Below, one piece after another: positions 16,989 to 27,573 of a stretch of 43,701 nucleotides of DNA (position 1 is its first letter; each line of letters opens with the position of its first letter). Under the pieces are notes generated by a model. That model had not been told where the DNA came from, made no database searches, and saw nothing but the letters and a program-made list of their open reading frames with translations. The translations under genes and the position numbers were made by a program. This stretch comes from Silanimonas sp021297925 (GTDB lineage Bacteria; Pseudomonadota; Gammaproteobacteria; Xanthomonadales; Xanthomonadaceae). The stretch spans positions 1-43,701 of the forward strand of contig JAPZTL010000016.1 of assembly GCA_027532825.1 (NCBI GenBank), in the 5' to 3' direction.

Positions 16989-17681
16989 TCATGGGTCGCC
17001 CGGGCGCACCCAGCGCAGCGGGAGTCCGGGCGGGGCGAGCTCGGGCGTGACGATCCGATCCGCCGGCAGCGGCGCCATCCGGCCGGTCGCATCGCGCAGC
17101 ATGGCGCCCGGCGCGAACATCAGGATCGGTTCGATCGGCTCGCCATCGTCCGTGACCTGGTGGTGGCGGACGTAACCCTCGGGCAGGGGGAAGTCCGGCG
17201 GCACGGCGAGCCCTGCGAGCAACGGCATGGTGCCCGGTGGGTTGAACGCACCGAGCCCGGTTCGGATGCCGGATTGCTGGAGCGCCTTGATCACGGCGGC
17301 TCCACCGGGCACCGGATCACCGGGACGGAAATAGCTCGCAAGGTCGTTGGGGTCCGCGCCGACCGGCGGCGTCGGCTGGGGGCGCGCGTCGCTCGCGACC
17401 GCGGGCACCCAGCGAAGGCCCGGCGTGGTCGTCGCCTCGCGGGCCACGGGTGTCGAGGTGGCTTCCGGCGACGACGGGGCGGTCGTGATCGTCGTCACGT
17501 GCGGCTCGGGCGCCGGGCGCAGCAGCGTGCCGAAGGTGATGCCGCCGAGCAGCACGAGGAGGCCGATGGCGGCGCCGAGGCGGCGCGCCCCGCCGCGGCG
17601 TCGCGGCGGGAGCGCGGTGATGCGGACGCCGTCGCCCCCCGGATCGGGGGGCGAGGCATCGTCGGGACGCGGGCCGGACAT
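16989..17681 (-). CDS. Unrecognised single-pass membrane protein
   Basis: 230 residues that I do not recognise. An N-terminal acidic, Pro-rich cytoplasmic segment is followed by basic RRRGGARR and one membrane helix (about 33-50, AAIGLLVLLGGITFGTLL). A Thr/Pro-rich linker and a periplasmic C-terminal half (about 110-230) follow, with LPEGYVRHHQVTDDGEPIEP. It starts 5 bp after the SGNH hydrolase stop and ends 10 bp before the Lnt-like gene. This tight packing suggests that the three act together at the envelope. There is no clear ribosome site, so translation is probably coupled. Confidence 0.75.
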   Translation of the reverse strand: MSGPRPDDASPPDPGGDGVRITALPPRRRGGARRLGAAIGLLVLLGGITFGTLLRPAPEPHVTTITTAPSSPEATSTPVAREATTTPGLRWVPAVASDARPQPTPPVGADPNDLASYFRPGDPVPGGAAVIKALQQSGIRTGLGAFNPPGTMPLLAGLAVPPDFPLPEGYVRHHQVTDDGEPIEPILMFAPGAMLRDATGRMAPLPADRIVTPELAPPGLPLRWVRPGDP

Positions 17682-17686
17682 GGGGC

Positions 17687-18775
17687 TCAGGGCGACGGCG
17701 CCTGGTAGACCGACAGCGCCCACCCCATGCGTTCGTGGCCGAACTGGTTCCAGATCGGGCTGCGGCCGTTCGTGAAGCTCGTGTAGCGCGGCGCCCCACG
17801 GCCCGTGCTGCCACCGAACAGTCCTGCGCTCACGGTGCCGCCGGTGAAGGTCGGATGCGTGTCGTCCGACTGCATGTAGTCGAAGGTGCTCGACGCCGTG
17901 GCCTGCTTGAAGTTCGAGTCGCGCAACGTGCCGCGCAGGGTCTGCGTGATGCGCGTGACGTAGCTGGACTCGCTCTCGCCGGCGACGTACCGCAGCGCGT
18001 CCGAATCGATGCGACCGTCCCCGTTCGTGTCGATGTCTGCGCCCATGTACTGGGCGAAGCTGTCGGCGCACTGGAAGCCTTTCTGGCGGGCAAGGTCGCA
18101 CATCGCGAAGTTCATCCGTACGAGGATCGGCAGGAAGCGGTCGCGCAGGTTGACGGTCTGGCCGGTCGCGGCGTCGCGGCAGGAGCTCTGCACGTTGTCG
18201 GCGTTGTAGCCGGGGTAATAAAGGTTCGCGATGACCTTCGTGCGCGCGTTCGGGTGGGCGTTGGCGTTGATGTAATCCATCGCCGCGCCGACGTAGGTGC
18301 GGCAGCTGGCGAGCGCTGCATCGAGGCCGCTGTAGTTGCAGGTTCCGGTCTGCCCCTTGAAGGCCGATCGCGCCTGCAGGCCGTCGTTGCCGCACATCTC
18401 GAAGGTGACCATGCGGGTGGACGCGGCCTGCATCCACGAGCGCTCGGCGACGATCTTGTTCTCGTAGACGTCGCGCGCGACGGCGCCGGACTTGGTCCGC
18501 CGGATGTTCTCGATGTCGGCGTTCCAACGTGCCGAAAGGTACTCGGCATCGACGGTCGTTGCCGCGTAGCGGGCGGCGTTGGTGACCGAGCCGTTGTAGC
18601 CGGCGTATATGGAATCGCCGTAGGCAACGACTCGGTATTGGGTCGACGTGCCGGCGCGATCGATCGTCCACGACACGTTCTGGTTGAGGGTGCTGGCGGT
18701 CGCCGGCGTGGCGACGGCGAGCGCGACCGCCACCGGGAGGCAACGCCCGGCGACGCGATGGAACGCATTCTTCAT
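17687..18775 (-). CDS. Secreted SGNH/GDSL-family hydrolase
   Basis: Start ATG 18775 after AAGGGGAA; 362 residues with a signal peptide ending ATPATAS (about residue 28). The SGNH blocks are visible: VAYGDSIYAGYN (nucleophile Ser55), MCGNDG (Asn130) and SDDTHPT (Asp304 or Asp305, with His307). The family includes esterases, lipases and carbohydrate deacetylases, so it acts on an ester outside the cytoplasm; the substrate is not readable. Residues 249-260 (DTNGDGRIDSDA) resemble an EF-hand calcium loop. Several Cys could form disulphides. It is the first gene of the unit that ends with the Lnt-like protein. Confidence 0.85.
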   Translation of the reverse strand: MKNAFHRVAGRCLPVAVALAVATPATASTLNQNVSWTIDRAGTSTQYRVVAYGDSIYAGYNGSVTNAARYAATTVDAEYLSARWNADIENIRRTKSGAVARDVYENKIVAERSWMQAASTRMVTFEMCGNDGLQARSAFKGQTGTCNYSGLDAALASCRTYVGAAMDYINANAHPNARTKVIANLYYPGYNADNVQSSCRDAATGQTVNLRDRFLPILVRMNFAMCDLARQKGFQCADSFAQYMGADIDTNGDGRIDSDALRYVAGESESSYVTRITQTLRGTLRDSNFKQATASSTFDYMQSDDTHPTFTGGTVSAGLFGGSTGRGAPRYTSFTNGRSPIWNQFGHERMGWALSVYQAPSP

Positions 18776-18895
18776 TGGATTCCCCTTGGACTGGTGGGCG
18801 CCTCGCGCGATCCCCGCGCTACCGGCGTCATGCAAGACAGCGCTTGCGACCCCACCACCCCCTCCCCGGGGCGACCCCGTGGTGTCGCGATCCGG

Positions 18896-18924
18896 ACGCT
18901 AGCGTACGGTCTCGGCGCGCGCAA
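18896..18924 (-). promoter_or_regulatory. Candidate promoter of the SGNH hydrolase unit
   Basis: On the minus strand TTGCGC (18924-18919) is followed after 17 bp by TAGCGT (18901-18896), the same -10 sequence seen at adk. It would give a leader of roughly 110 nt before ATG 18775. Confidence 0.4.
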
Positions 18925-18961
18925 GCACGGGGCCGCCTGCCGCGGCCAGGCGATGCTGCGA

Positions 18962-18997
18962 TGCATCACGATCGACGCCTGCCGATGCGGTGATGCA
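18962..18997. repeat. Perfect 8-bp inverted repeat TGCATCAC/GTGATGCA
   Basis: The two arms are separated by 20 bp and lie 9-44 bp past the leuB stop. The minus-strand transcript could fold into a hairpin that ends the ilv-leu operon, but there is no U tract. An operator for the downstream unit is the alternative. Confidence 0.4.
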
Positions 18998-19005
18998 GCA
19001 ATTGA

Positions 19006-20142
19006 TCAGTCGCGCAGGGCGATCGCGGGGAACGGGCTCTCGGCCGAATGGGACGGCGTCGCGGGGGGGAGGGCGGACAGCACCGCGGCGGCGATCGCCG
19101 CGGTGCCCGCGGTGCCGCCGAGGTCGCGCGGACGCTTTGCGGCATCGCGTCGACCGGCCTCCAGGACCACGTCGACGGCGGATTCCACCGCGGCCGCCTC
19201 GCGGTGGAGGGCGAGCGAATGCCGCAGCAGCATCGCGACGCTGAGGATGGCGGCGATCGGGTTGGCGATGCCTTGGCCGGCGATGTCGGGCGCGCTGCCG
19301 TGGATTGGCTCGTACAGGCCCCGTGCTCCCTCGCCGAGCGCCGCGGAGGGCAGCAGGCCCATCGACCCCGCGAGCATCGCGGCCTCGTCGGTGAGGATGT
19401 CGCCGAACAGGTTCTCGGTGACCACCACGTCGTAGTCGCGGGGCCGGGCGATCAGGTGCATGGCCATCGAGTCGACCAGCTGGTGCTCGAGCACCACGTC
19501 CGGGAACTCTTCGCGGTGCACACGCGAAACGACTTCGCGCCAGAGACGCGAGGTCTCCAGCACGTTGGCCTTGTCGACCGACGTCACCTTGCCGCGGCGC
19601 GTGCGCGCGAGCCGGAAGGCCTGCCGAGCGACCCGCTCGATCTCGCCGATGCTGTACTCGCAGACATCGACGGCGCGGTCGGCGTGGCGTTCCTTGCGGC
19701 CGAAGTAGCTGCCTCCGGTCAGTTCACGCACCACCAACAGGTCCACTCCTTCGAGCACCTCGGCCTTGATCGCGGAGTGCGCCAGCGTGGCCGGGTGGGG
19801 TTTCACCGGACGCAAGTTGGCGTAGACGCCGAGGTGCTTGCGCAGCGCGAGCAGGCCCTGCTCCGGACGGACCGGCGCCTTCGGGTCGCTCCACGCTGGA
19901 CCACCGACCGCACCAAGCAGGACGGCATCGGCCTGGTCGCAGGCCGCGCGCGTCGCGGCGGGGAAGGGGTCGCCCGTCGCGTCGATGGCGGCGCCGCCGA
20001 TCAGGGCCGGTTCGGTCGCGAAGGCGTGCCCGAAGCGCTCGCCGACGGCGTGGAGCACGGCGACGGCGGCGGACGTGACCTCGGGACCGATGCCATCGCC
20101 GGCCAGGACCGCGATGCGGAAGGTCGGTGTCTCACGCGGCAT
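19006..20142 (-). CDS. leuB: 3-isopropylmalate dehydrogenase
   Basis: 378 residues. It oxidises and decarboxylates 3-isopropylmalate with NAD+ in leucine synthesis. Visible are AGDGIGPEV, the substrate loop GGPAWSD with LLALRKHLGVYANLRPVK, RELTGGSYFG, the Lys in TSVDKANVLETS, and the metal/NAD region FGDILTDEAAMLAGSMGLLPSA with EPIHGSAPDIAG. The ATG at 20142 lies 10 bp inside the end of leuD. It is the last gene of the branched-chain amino-acid operon. Confidence 0.97.
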   Translation of the reverse strand: MPRETPTFRIAVLAGDGIGPEVTSAAVAVLHAVGERFGHAFATEPALIGGAAIDATGDPFPAATRAACDQADAVLLGAVGGPAWSDPKAPVRPEQGLLALRKHLGVYANLRPVKPHPATLAHSAIKAEVLEGVDLLVVRELTGGSYFGRKERHADRAVDVCEYSIGEIERVARQAFRLARTRRGKVTSVDKANVLETSRLWREVVSRVHREEFPDVVLEHQLVDSMAMHLIARPRDYDVVVTENLFGDILTDEAAMLAGSMGLLPSAALGEGARGLYEPIHGSAPDIAGQGIANPIAAILSVAMLLRHSLALHREAAAVESAVDVVLEAGRRDAAKRPRDLGGTAGTAAIAAAVLSALPPATPSHSAESPFPAIALRD

Positions 20143-20718
20143 GGCGGGCCTCCCGGGCCGTTTCGAACGCGGTGATGTCGGCGTCCTGCGCGAGCAGGTA
20201 GCCGAGCTCGTCGACCCCCTCGAGCAGGCAGGTCTGGGCGAAGGCGTCGAGCGGGAAGGTCACGTGCTCGCCGTCGGGCCAGTAGACGCGCCGCTTGGCG
20301 ACGTCGACCTGCAGGCGCAGGCCGGGCTGGGCCAGCAGCGTGTCGACCACCGCGTCCGGGAGGACGATCGGCAGCAGGCCGTTCTTCAACGCGTTGTTGC
20401 GGAAAATGTCGGCGATCTCGCTGCTGATGACCACGCGGACGCCGGCGTCGAGCAGGGCCCAGGGCGCGTGCTCGCGAGAGCTGCCGCAGCCGAAGTTGCG
20501 TCCGGCGACGAGGATGCGCGCCTCGCGGTGCTCCGGCCGGTTCAGCACGAAATCCGCACGAGTCGCTCCCTGCTCGTCGTAGCGCCAGTCGTGGAAGGCG
20601 TGGTGGCCCAGGCCTTCTCGCGTCGTGGTGGTCAGGAAGCGCGCGGGGATGATCTGGTCGGTATCGATGTTCACCCGCGGCAGGCAGGCGATCGAGGATT
20701 CCAACGTTCGGAACGGCG

Positions 20719-20722
<4 letters not shown>
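20132..20722 (-). CDS. leuD: 3-isopropylmalate dehydratase small subunit
   Basis: 196 residues, full length. With LeuC it isomerises 2- to 3-isopropylmalate. The small-subunit signatures are NIDTDQIIPARFL, FVLNRPEHREARILVAGRNFGCGSSREHAPWAL and NALKNGLLPIVL. The ATG forms an ATGA overlap with the leuC stop, typical of subunits made in equal amounts. Confidence 0.97.
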
Positions 20723-22160
<1,438 letters not shown>

Positions 22161-22164
<4 letters not shown>

Positions 22165-23735
22165 GCGCGGACCTCCGAGGACGCGGTGTCGCGGGTGGGG
22201 GCCACGGCGTGGCCAGGGCGGCGCGCGATGCGCTGCGCCAAGGCCAGCCACGCGAGGGCGCTGGCTTCGAGGATGTCGGTGCTGGTGGCGCTCGCCGTCA
22301 GCTCCTCGCCGTGGTGGCGGGTGCTCAAGGACGCCTGGCCCTGCGCGTCCTCGCCACTGCTGACGCTGTGCACAGCGTAGCTCTCGACGTCGACATGCAT
22401 GCCACGGGCTTCCGTCAGGGCGGCGAACAGCGCGTGGACCGGGCCGTCGCCGCTGCCGCGGCCGAAGTGGCCCTCGCCCTGCGGATCGCGCAGTTCGATC
22501 GCCGCGGCGGGCTGCTCGCCCTGGCCGGCGCCGGTGCTCAGGTGGAAGGCGGTGAGCTGCCAGCCGGCCGCGCTCGCGTCTTCGCCCAGCACCAGGGCTT
22601 CGAGGTCGGCATCGAAGACCTCCTTCTTCTTTTCGGCCAGCGTCTTGAACCGCGCGAACAGACGCTCGGCGGCGGCCTCGTCGAGCGAGAAGCCGAGGTA
22701 GGCGAGGCGCTCGTTCACCGCGGCGCGCCCGCTGTGGCGGCCCAGCACCATCTGCGAGCGCGCCCAGCCCACGGTTTCGGGGCGCATGATCTCGTAGGTG
22801 TCGCGGTGCTTGAGCATGCCGTGCTGGTGGATGCCGCTCTCGTGGGCGAAGGCGTTCGCGCCGACGATCGCCTTGTTGCGCTGCACGGCCATCCCGGTGA
22901 TGCGGGTCAGCAGGCGCGAGGTCGGCACGAGGCGGGTGGTGTCGATGCCGGTGCGGTAGGGCCACAGGTCGGAGCGCACCTGCAGGGCCATGACCAGTTC
23001 CTCGAGCGCGGCGTTGCCGGCGCGCTCGCCGATCCCGTTGATCGTGCACTCGACCTGTCGTGCCCCGCCCGCGATGGCGGCCAGCGAGTTGGCCACGGCC
23101 AGGCCGAGGTCGTCGTGGCAGTGTGCCGACAGGATGGCCTCGGCGGGCAGTGCGGCGCGCAGACGGCGGAACAGGGCCTCGATCTCGGCGGGCGTCGTGT
23201 AGCCCACCGTGTCGGGCACGTTCAGGGTCCGGGCACCTGCCTTGGCGGCGGCGCGGAAGACCTCTTCGAGGAACTCGGGCTCGGTGCGGATGGCGTCCTC
23301 GGCCGAGAACTCGACGTCGTCGACCAGCCGCCGGGCGTGCTCGACCGCGCGCACGGCGGCATCCACCACCTCGGCCTTCGAGAAGCCGAGCTTGTGCTGG
23401 CGATGCAGCGGGCTGGTGGCGATGAACACATGGACGCGCGGCGCTTCGGCGCCTTCCAGTGCCTTGGCCGAGGCCTCGATGTCGCCGGGGCGGCAGCGGG
23501 CCAGGCTGCAGACGCCAGTCCCCGTGCCGCGCAGGGCGCGTGCGACGCGGGCGATGCCGTCGGCGTCGCCGTCCGAGCTGGCGGCGAAGCCGGCCTCGAC
23601 GATATCGACGCCCAGCTCGGCCAGCGCGAGGGCGAAACGGAGCTTTTGCGCGGCGTCCATGCTGCAGCCCGGCGACTGCTCGCCGTCACGCAGGCTGGTG
23701 TCGAAGATGCGGATGCGCTCCGGGGCGGGGCTCAT
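22161..23735 (-). CDS. leuA: 2-isopropylmalate synthase
   Basis: 524 residues. The first committed step of leucine synthesis: acetyl-CoA condenses with 2-oxoisovalerate. The TIM barrel carries FDTSLRDGEQSPGCSM, the metal motif HCHDDLG, the Claisen-family ECTINGIGERAGNA, and NAFAHESGIHQHGMLK. The C-terminal regulatory domain (about 400-505) contains the LeuA dimer fold, so leucine feedback is expected. Its ATG overlaps the ilvA stop by 4 bp. The last 20 residues are a variable tail that ends inside the leuC start. Confidence 0.97.
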
Positions 23736-24808
23736 GGCAGGGATCCTTCAGGGGTTTTGGAGAAAGCGGTGCCGGCCGTGGAGACGGCCGACGAAGTCGT
23801 GGGCGTCGGGGTCGACGCCCCGGCGGTGAACGGGTCGGCAGCGCGACGACGCGGAGGCCGCGGCGGGCGCGGCCGGGTGTCGAGCAGCAGTTGCGCGAAC
23901 ACCGCCGCGTCGATGTTGCCGCCGGAGACGACGGCGACCTTGCGGCGGCTGGCCACGCGACGTCCGGCGGCCAGTGCCAGCGCGCCGGCGCCTTCGGCGA
24001 CGATGTGTTCTTCCAGCATCAACCGGGCCAGCGTCTCGCGCAGCTCGGCCTCGCGGACGATGATGAGGTCGTCCAGCAAGCGCGAGAGGATTTCGCGGGT
24101 CAGTGTTCCGGGTTCGGCGACGCGCGTGCCGTCGGCCAGCGTGGGCCGGGGCATGATCGGCGAGGCATCGCCCTTCAAGGCGCGGGCCATGGCATCGACG
24201 CCTTCGACCTGCGCCCCGATGATCCGCACGCCCTGCGACTTCAGCGCGAGCGCCACGCCCGCCGCGAGCCCGCCGCCGCCGATCGGCACCAGCACGGCTT
24301 CGGGCGCGTGCGCGGCGAGTTCGATGCCCAGCGTGCCTTGGCCGGCGATGACGTCCGGATCATCGAAGGCGGAGAGGTAGCGGAAGCCGTGCTGCTCGGC
24401 CAGCTGCAGCGCGTGGGCCTTGGCCTCGTCGTAGGTCTGGCCGCTCTGCCGCACGGTGGCGCCGAGGAAGGCCACGCCCTGCGCCTTCACGACCGGGGCG
24501 GTCATCGGCATCACGGTGATCACCGGCACTTTCAGCTCGCGCGCGGCCCAGGCGAGGCCCATCGCGTGGTTGCCGGCCGAAGCGGTGATGACCGTGCGGC
24601 GGTCGCCGCGTTCGCGCGCCGCCAGCAGGGCGTTCAGCGCGCCGCGCACCTTGTAGGCGCCGGTGCGCTGCAGGTTCTCCAGCTTCAGCCAGCAGCCGAA
24701 GCGCTCGGCGTAATGCAGCGGCGTCGGCGGCAGGTAGCGCCGCAGGCGCGCGCTGGCCGCCAGCACGTCGCTGGCGGTCACGTCGGCGCGGGCGGCGTCC
24801 AGCGGCAT
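23732..24808 (-). CDS. ilvA: Threonine dehydratase lacking the regulatory domain
   Basis: 358 residues. A PLP enzyme that turns threonine into 2-oxobutyrate, the entry to isoleucine. The PLP lysine is Lys53 in GAYKVRGALNA; SAGNHAMGLAWAA and the glycine loop IGGGGLAAGVA bind the cofactor phosphate. The C-terminal ACT-like domain of biosynthetic IlvA is missing, as in short TdcB-type enzymes, so isoleucine feedback by the usual route is not expected. The final 50 residues are an unusual tail, Pro/Arg-rich then Thr/Ser-rich. Its ATG shares the A of the ilvE stop (TGATG), so translation is coupled. Confidence 0.92.
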   Translation of the reverse strand: MPLDAARADVTASDVLAASARLRRYLPPTPLHYAERFGCWLKLENLQRTGAYKVRGALNALLAARERGDRRTVITASAGNHAMGLAWAARELKVPVITVMPMTAPVVKAQGVAFLGATVRQSGQTYDEAKAHALQLAEQHGFRYLSAFDDPDVIAGQGTLGIELAAHAPEAVLVPIGGGGLAAGVALALKSQGVRIIGAQVEGVDAMARALKGDASPIMPRPTLADGTRVAEPGTLTREILSRLLDDLIIVREAELRETLARLMLEEHIVAEGAGALALAAGRRVASRRKVAVVSGGNIDAAVFAQLLLDTRPRPPRPPRRRAADPFTAGASTPTPTTSSAVSTAGTAFSKTPEGSLP

Positions 24809-25671
24809 CAGACCCTCGTCAGCCAGTGGCGGGCCGCTTCACTCCGGCCACGGACGACGTCGGCATAGCGGGCAGCCAGCGCATCGCCGAGGGGCGAGGC
24901 GGCGAACACGCGCTCGTCGATGGCTTCGACCCGCGCGATCTCGGCCGAGGTGCCGGTCAGGAACACCTCGTCGGCGGCTTTCAGCTCCTCGATGCGAACC
25001 GGGCGAGAGTCGGCCCCGGTCAGCTGGATCACGGTGTCGCGGGTGATGCCGGGCAGGGCGTCGCCGTGCTCGACGGCGGTGACACGGCCGTCCTTAACCA
25101 TGAAGACGTTCTCGCCCGTGCACTCCACGACGAAGCCGCCGTCATCAACGAACAGCGCCTCGCCGAAGCCGCGCTGCGTGGCTTCGCGCTTGGCCAGGAT
25201 CGAGTTCACGTAGTTGCCGCAGAGCTTCAGCGGCGGTAGTGCCTTGGCCGGGTTGCGGCGGAAGGGCGAGACGGTCAGGCGCACGCGGTGCGTGCCCAGA
25301 TGAGAGGTCCACGGCAGGGTGGCGACCATCAGGCGCTCGCTGAGCTTGTCGACGTCGAGGCCCAGCCCGCCCGCGTTGAACCACAGCAGCGGGCGGATGT
25401 AGGCGTCGCGGTGGCCGTTGGCGCGCAGCGTGGCCAGCACGGCGTCGGTGGCCTGCGCGACGTCGAACTTCATGCCGAGCGCCTCGGCGCCCTTGCGCAT
25501 GCGCTCCAGATGCTCGGGAAGGCGGAACACCGCCGCACCGCCGTCGTCGGTGGCGTAGCTGCGGATGCCCTCGAAGACGCCCGTGCCGTAGTGCAGCGCG
25601 TGGCTGGTCAGCGGAACGCTGAAGGCTTCGGCCTCGGCGATCTCGCCGTCGCAGAACTGCATCAGCGACAT
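24808..25671 (-). CDS. ilvE: Branched-chain amino-acid aminotransferase
   Basis: Start ATG 25671, inside the last codons of ilvM, with GGAGG 8 nt upstream; 287 residues. Fold type IV PLP transaminase for the last step to Val, Leu and Ile. Visible are LHYGTGVFEGIRSY, IRPLLWFNAGGLGL, the PLP lysine region LPPLKLCGNYVNS, and ECTGENVFMVKDGR with GITRDTVIQL. Its place between ilvM and ilvA completes the pathway within one operon. Confidence 0.95.
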   Translation of the reverse strand: MSLMQFCDGEIAEAEAFSVPLTSHALHYGTGVFEGIRSYATDDGGAAVFRLPEHLERMRKGAEALGMKFDVAQATDAVLATLRANGHRDAYIRPLLWFNAGGLGLDVDKLSERLMVATLPWTSHLGTHRVRLTVSPFRRNPAKALPPLKLCGNYVNSILAKREATQRGFGEALFVDDGGFVVECTGENVFMVKDGRVTAVEHGDALPGITRDTVIQLTGADSRPVRIEELKAADEVFLTGTSAEIARVEAIDERVFAASPLGDALAARYADVVRGRSEAARHWLTRV

Positions 25672-25898
25672 GGCGCCACCTCCACCGCGAGGCAGTCGTG
25701 CAGCTTGTCGAGCTGCGACTTCAGGCCGTGCGCCGAGCGCTCGCTCTCGACCTTCATCGACAGCGACCACGCTGATGAGCGCGGGTCGGTCTCGGCCTGC
25801 ATGGACAGCGGCCAGTAGCCGCGGCGCTGTGCGGTGCCCAGCACGCGGGCCAGCGCGCCTTCGCTCTGGCGCAGCTGGACGTCAAGTTGGTAGTGCAT
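25662..25898 (-). CDS. ilvM: Acetolactate synthase small (regulatory) subunit
   Basis: 78 residues starting at ATG 25898, which lies 17 bp inside ilvG; its stop overlaps ilvE by 10 bp. The product is a single ACT-type domain (QLDVQLRQSEGALARVLGTA, then RRGYWPLSMQAE), matching IlvM in size and position. It binds the large subunit and raises activity; in some species it conveys valine feedback. Its identity rests mainly on length, position and the ACT pattern. Confidence 0.88.
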   Translation of the reverse strand: MHYQLDVQLRQSEGALARVLGTAQRRGYWPLSMQAETDPRSSAWSLSMKVESERSAHGLKSQLDKLHDCLAVEVAPCR

Positions 25899-27573
25899 GG
25901 ACGAACTCCTTGGCCTCGTCCGCCGCGGGGGCGTCGAGCATCTCGGTGTTGGATTTGTTGGGCGGCACCAGCGGCCACACGTTGGCCTTCTGGTCGATGG
26001 CGACATGCAGGAAGGCCGGGCCCTCGATGGCGAGGAATTCCGCGAGCGTGGCTTCTTGGTCGGCACGGGCGTCCAGGCGCATCGCCGGGATGCGGTAGGC
26101 CTGCGCGATCAGCCCGAAATCGGGGTTGTCCGACAGGTCGACCGCCGAATAGCGCTCCTGGAAGAACAGCTCCTGCCACTGCCGGACCATGCCGAGGGCC
26201 TGGTTGTCGAGCAGCACGATCTTGATCGGCAGGCGCTCGCGCGCGACGGTGGCCAGCTCCTGGATGTTCATCTGGATGCTGCCGTCGCCGCTGACGCACA
26301 CGACGGTGGCGCCGGGGTTCGACAGCTGCGCGCCGATCGCCGCCGGCAGGCCGAAGCCCATCGTGCCGAGGCCTGCGCTGCTCAGATGATGCGTCGGGTC
26401 CTTGAAGCCCCAGTGCTGCGCCACCCACATCTGGTGCTGGCCCACGTCGCAGGCGACGATCGCGTCCGGCGCCAGCTCCGAGAGCCGCTTCAGCAGGGCC
26501 GGGGCGTAGATGTCGGTGCCGGGCGCGTCGTAGCGGGCAGCGTGCTTGTGGGCCCGCTCGGCGCACAGGGCGCGCCAGTCGTCGCAGCGGCTGATGGCGG
26601 CGCACAGCGCGTTCAGGCTGTTGTCGATACGGCCATGCACCGAGACATCCGCGCGCCGCAGCTTGTTGATCTCGCCCAGGTCGGCGTCGAGGTGGATCAC
26701 CTTCGCGTGCGGGGCGAACTCGGCCAGCTTGCCGGTGGCGCGGTCGTCGAAACGTGCGCCCACGACGATCAGCAAATCGCTCTCCTGCACGGCCAGGTTC
26801 GCGGCGCGCGAGCCGTGCATGCCCAGCATGCCGAGGAACTGCGGGTGGTCGAAGGGCAGGGCGCCCAGGCCGCGCAGGGTCAGCACCGTGGGCATCTTCG
26901 TGGCCGCGATGAAGCGGCGGAAAGCCTTCGTCGCATCGGCGATGGCGATGCCACCGCCGCCGTAGACCACCGGCTTCTTCGAGCGCGCGATCAGGGCCAG
27001 CGCCTCCACCAGCCCCACCGGCACGGCATTCACCACCGGCGGGCTGATCAGCGGCGCGGGCGCCGGCAGGTGGTCGGCCTTCGCCAGCTGTACGTCCTTC
27101 GGCAGGTCGATCAGCACCGGGCCGGGGCGACCGCTGCGCGCCAGGTGGAAGGCCTCGTGCAGCACCGCCGGCAACTCATCGACGGAACGCGGCAGGTAGC
27201 TGTGCTTCACGATCGGCAGGGTCATGCCGAACACGTCCAGCTCCTGGAACGCGTCGGTGCCCATCAGGTGCGTCGGCACCTGCCCGGTGATGCAGACCAT
27301 CGGCACCGAATCCAGCAGCGCGTCGGCGATGCCGGTGACGAGGTTCGACGCACCGGGGCCGGAAGTGGCGACGCAGACGCCGACGCGGCCGCTGTGGCGC
27401 GCGTAGCCGTTCGCGGCCAGCGCGGCGGCCTGCTCATGGCGCACCAGAACATGGTGCATCGTGCTGCCGAGCAGGGCGTCGTAGAAGGGCATGATGCAGC
27501 CGCCCGGGTAGCCGAAGAGGGTGTCGACCCCTTCGGCCTCGAGCGCCTTCACCAGCCACTCGGCTCCGTTCAT
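25882..27573 (-). CDS. ilvG: Acetolactate synthase large subunit
   Basis: Start ATG 27573 (MNGAEWLVKALEAEGV), in an ATGA overlap with the ilvC stop; 563 residues. A TPP and FAD enzyme that makes acetolactate or acetohydroxybutyrate from pyruvate. It shows the catalytic Glu in VLVRHEQAAALAANGYAR, GVCVATSGPGASNLVTG, the FAD-region FGMLGMHGSRAAN-type stretch, and the TPP motif GDGSIQMNIQEL. The frame is intact, without the frameshift known in E. coli K-12 ilvG. Confidence 0.96.
   Translation of the reverse strand: MNGAEWLVKALEAEGVDTLFGYPGGCIMPFYDALLGSTMHHVLVRHEQAAALAANGYARHSGRVGVCVATSGPGASNLVTGIADALLDSVPMVCITGQVPTHLMGTDAFQELDVFGMTLPIVKHSYLPRSVDELPAVLHEAFHLARSGRPGPVLIDLPKDVQLAKADHLPAPAPLISPPVVNAVPVGLVEALALIARSKKPVVYGGGGIAIADATKAFRRFIAATKMPTVLTLRGLGALPFDHPQFLGMLGMHGSRAANLAVQESDLLIVVGARFDDRATGKLAEFAPHAKVIHLDADLGEINKLRRADVSVHGRIDNSLNALCAAISRCDDWRALCAERAHKHAARYDAPGTDIYAPALLKRLSELAPDAIVACDVGQHQMWVAQHWGFKDPTHHLSSAGLGTMGFGLPAAIGAQLSNPGATVVCVSGDGSIQMNIQELATVARERLPIKIVLLDNQALGMVRQWQELFFQERYSAVDLSDNPDFGLIAQAYRIPAMRLDARADQEATLAEFLAIEGPAFLHVAIDQKANVWPLVPPNKSNTEMLDAPAADEAKEFVHALPT

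Noticed and set aside
22209..24380. Long plus-strand open frame (723 codons) opposite leuA and ilvA
   Set aside because: It is a GC-driven shadow of well-recognised genes on the other strand, with no family motif and no ribosome site. Similar plus-strand frames opposite hppA, pfp, ilvG, ilvD and hemL were rejected for the same reason.
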